Source: a virus
Direction: 5' to 3' (one strand)
DNA: 21,806 bases
Virus record (IMG/VR): IMGVR_UViG_3300046028_000081
Coordinates: 1 to 21,806 of that record
Part shown: in pieces, positions 20,619 through 21,806 of the stretch
Numbering within the stretch: the first letter of the stretch is position 1
Layout: the number at the start of each line of letters is the position of its first letter
Translations under genes and position numbers: made by a program
Notes under the pieces: model-generated
What the model saw: the letters and a program-made list of their open reading frames with translations, nothing else
Told to the model about the DNA's origin: nothing
Databases searched by the model: none

Positions 20619-21105
20619 GTATGGCTGTTGGATGTAATTGTTTTTTTGCATTTAAATAAGCATCATATGCTTCTTCTTTTGTTGCAAAAAACCCAAGTTC
20701 TATATTTTTTTTGTTTGCCATAATTCTTGCTCTCCACCTTCCGTGTGATAGAGAAACTCCAATTAGACCACTTGTTTTGTTGTCAGATTGCGCTTTTCTT
20801 TGGTTGTGAGAATTTTCTTGTCTAGAAACATCTCTTAGATTATCAATTCTATTGTCATCACGAATGCCGTTTTTGTGATCTATAAATTGTTTAGGCCATT
20901 CTTTATATGTATAGAACCAAGCCAATCTACCTGCTTTATACAATTTTTTTTTAATTTGTATTTCGATATACCCATCTTTTCTTTTTGTTCCAGCAATAGA
21001 ATTTGCTTTTACAGCCCAGCTTGGTTTACTTTTCCAAGTAAAGATTCCAGTTTCAGGGTTATATGCTAAAACTTCATGTAGGTAGGTAGAATCTAGTTCG
21101 TTCAT
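20602..21105 (-). CDS. HNH-AP2 homing endonuclease
   Basis: A 167-aa protein, the only well supported - strand gene here. I chose the ATG ending at 21105, which has AAAGGA upstream (about 21113-21118); a longer frame reaches 21174 but its extension is hairpin DNA. The N-terminus (YLHEVLAYNPETGIFTWKSK) and RLAWFYTYKEWP, FIDHKNGIRDDNRIDNLRDV, SRQENSHN form the HNH nuclease core with the I-D-H motif intact. Residues 111-155 (SGLIGVSLSHGRWRARIMAN, LGFFATKEEAYDAYLNAKK) are an AP2 DNA-binding domain. Such genes spread by cutting cognate sites in relatives. It is markedly AT-rich: one 60-base stretch (20881-20940) has 18 G/C. It splits the spanin genes from the endolysin. Confidence 0.9.
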   Translation of the reverse strand: MNELDSTYLHEVLAYNPETGIFTWKSKPSWAVKANSIAGTKRKDGYIEIQIKKKLYKAGRLAWFYTYKEWPKQFIDHKNGIRDDNRIDNLRDVSRQENSHNQRKAQSDNKTSGLIGVSLSHGRWRARIMANKKNIELGFFATKEEAYDAYLNAKKQLHPTAILTAFA

Positions 21106-21125
21106 GCTGTTGTCCTTTCTTGACA

Positions 21126-21201
21126 ATGGTTTGGAAAGTGGAGGCAGGGACTGCAATCCCTGTTCTCCGCGCAATTATAGCAACACTGTTTACCAAACCA
21201 T
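21126..21201. repeat. Nested inverted repeats between the endonuclease and endolysin
   Basis: ATGGTTTGG (21126-21134) and CCAAACCAT (21193-21201) are a perfect 9-bp inverted pair. Between them lies an 11-bp hairpin: GGAGG-CAGGGA (21140-21150) with TCCCTG-TTCTCC (21157-21168), with one bulged base and one G-T pair. The right outer arm ends one base before the endolysin ribosome site (AAAGGA, 21204-21209 region). The structure could control endolysin translation, shape the 5' end of the endonuclease mRNA, or mark the border of the inserted cassette. Confidence 0.55.
21174..21182 (-). promoter_or_regulatory. Extended -10 promoter for the HNH-AP2 gene
   Basis: On the - strand the sequence reads TGCTATAAT, a perfect TGn-TATAAT extended -10 element. 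No good -35 is found 17 bases upstream (CATGGT). A start near 21167 would make the mRNA begin with the hairpin at 21140-21168, about 60 bases before the gene's ATG. An own promoter is expected for a mobile gene facing against its neighbours. Confidence 0.6.
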
Positions 21202-21213
21202 GAAAGGAATCAA

Positions 21214-21806
21214 ATGAACGCTGAACAATTAGCCCAAGCCTTGAAGATGACCCCTGCCAAGGCAGAAGAGTGGATTGATGCTATCAATGAAACCTTTGAC
21301 CGCTTTGACATCAACACCCCTGAAAGACAGGCTTGCTTCTTAGGCCAGTGCGCCCATGAGTCTGCTGGCTTTACAGCACTCAAAGAAAATCTGAACTACA
21401 GCGCAGAAGGCTTGACTAAGGTTTGGCCCAAGCGGTTCCCATCGTTGGACGTTGCCCAGCCATACCACCGCAACCCAGAGAAGATCGCCAACAAGGTCTA
21501 TGCTGATCGCATGGGCAATGGTGACGAGGAATCTGGTGAGGGCTTCAAGTACCGTGGTCGTGGCTTGATCCAGTTGACTGGCAAAGACAACTACACAGCA
21601 TGTGGTGAAGCATTGGGTGTTGACCTGGTGGAAGATCCAGATCAGGTATCCAGTCCTATGTACGCTGCCCTGTCAGCAGGTTGGTTCTGGAACAAGAACA
21701 AGTTGAATCAGTTTGCTGATGCCAACGACATGACCACCTTGACCAAACGAATCAATGGTGGAACCCATGGCATGGATGACCGCATTGCACGGACACAACA
21801 TGCCTT
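21214..21806 (+). CDS. Endolysin of the GH19 (chitinase-like) family, 3' end missing
   Basis: The frame runs from ATG 21214 to the window end (197 codons, no stop). CFLGQCAHESAGFTALKENL (residues 41-60) holds the catalytic glutamate of GH19 enzymes (Glu49 in HES), with a second candidate acid at Glu58. YRGRGLIQLTGKDNY (113-127) and RINGGTHGMDDR (179-190) are further conserved GH19 blocks. Phage members cleave the peptidoglycan glycan strand. It has no signal peptide, so it needs a holin to reach the cell wall. A ribosome site (AAAGGA) lies just upstream. The HNH-AP2 gene separates it from the spanins. Only a short C-terminus is likely to be missing. Confidence 0.92.
   Translation, partial: MNAEQLAQALKMTPAKAEEWIDAINETFDRFDINTPERQACFLGQCAHESAGFTALKENLNYSAEGLTKVWPKRFPSLDVAQPYHRNPEKIANKVYADRMGNGDEESGEGFKYRGRGLIQLTGKDNYTACGEALGVDLVEDPDQVSSPMYAALSAGWFWNKNKLNQFADANDMTTLTKRINGGTHGMDDRIARTQHA

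Noticed and set aside
1-21806. CRISPR arrays, insertion sequences, and integrase or attachment sites.
   Set aside because: No regularly spaced repeats, transposase or integrase motifs were found on either strand.

Overview
This window is a late-gene region of a short-tailed (podovirus, T7/BPP-1-like) double-stranded DNA phage. The evidence is the gene order on the + strand: a portal of head-to-tail-connector type, scaffold, a small capsid protein, tail tubular proteins A and B, internal virion (ejection) proteins, tail fibre, receptor-binding protein, then lysis genes. The lysis genes include an inner-membrane spanin with an embedded outer-membrane spanin lipoprotein, which points to a Gram-negative host. 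The host cannot be named from the sequence. No integrase, repressor, polymerase, tRNA or CRISPR array is visible. Both ends of the window are cut inside genes.

Layout. Positions 2-3714 hold head genes packed with 1-4 nt overlaps (TAATG, ATGA, TTGA). Positions 3715-4325 are a 611-bp gap with no gene. It holds a textbook terminator, a second terminator-like hairpin that can form a pseudoknot, and two further domains closed by long-range stems. It ends with a near-consensus sigma70-type promoter and a structured leader in front of the capsid gene. Positions 4326-5464 are the major capsid gene and a small partner, closed by a 12-bp terminator, so the capsid pair looks like its own transcription unit. 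Positions 5537-14229 hold the tail tube and ejection proteins. Positions 14265-17961 hold the tail fibre, an 18-codon mini-ORF, a second receptor-binding protein and a small tail-associated protein. Positions 17942-18595 are an HNH-type endonuclease that seems to have captured the 3' end of the preceding gene. Positions 18592-20618 are a dense run of small membrane, lipoprotein and spanin genes. Positions 20602-21105 on the - strand are an AT-rich HNH-AP2 homing endonuclease with its own extended -10 promoter. The window ends inside a GH19-type endolysin (21214 onward).

How it works together. Scaffold and capsid protein build the head on the portal. The tubular proteins form the short tail. 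The ejection proteins probably line or extend the DNA channel, and the fibre and second receptor-binding protein recognise the host. Holin-like proteins, endolysin and Rz/Rz1 release progeny. The two endonuclease genes are mobile passengers placed at gene junctions.

The strongest candidate for something undescribed is the structured non-coding stretch between scaffold and capsid (about 3785-4136). The second is the HNH gene that carries a host-gene C-terminus. All functional calls come from reading protein sequences by eye; no database search was run.
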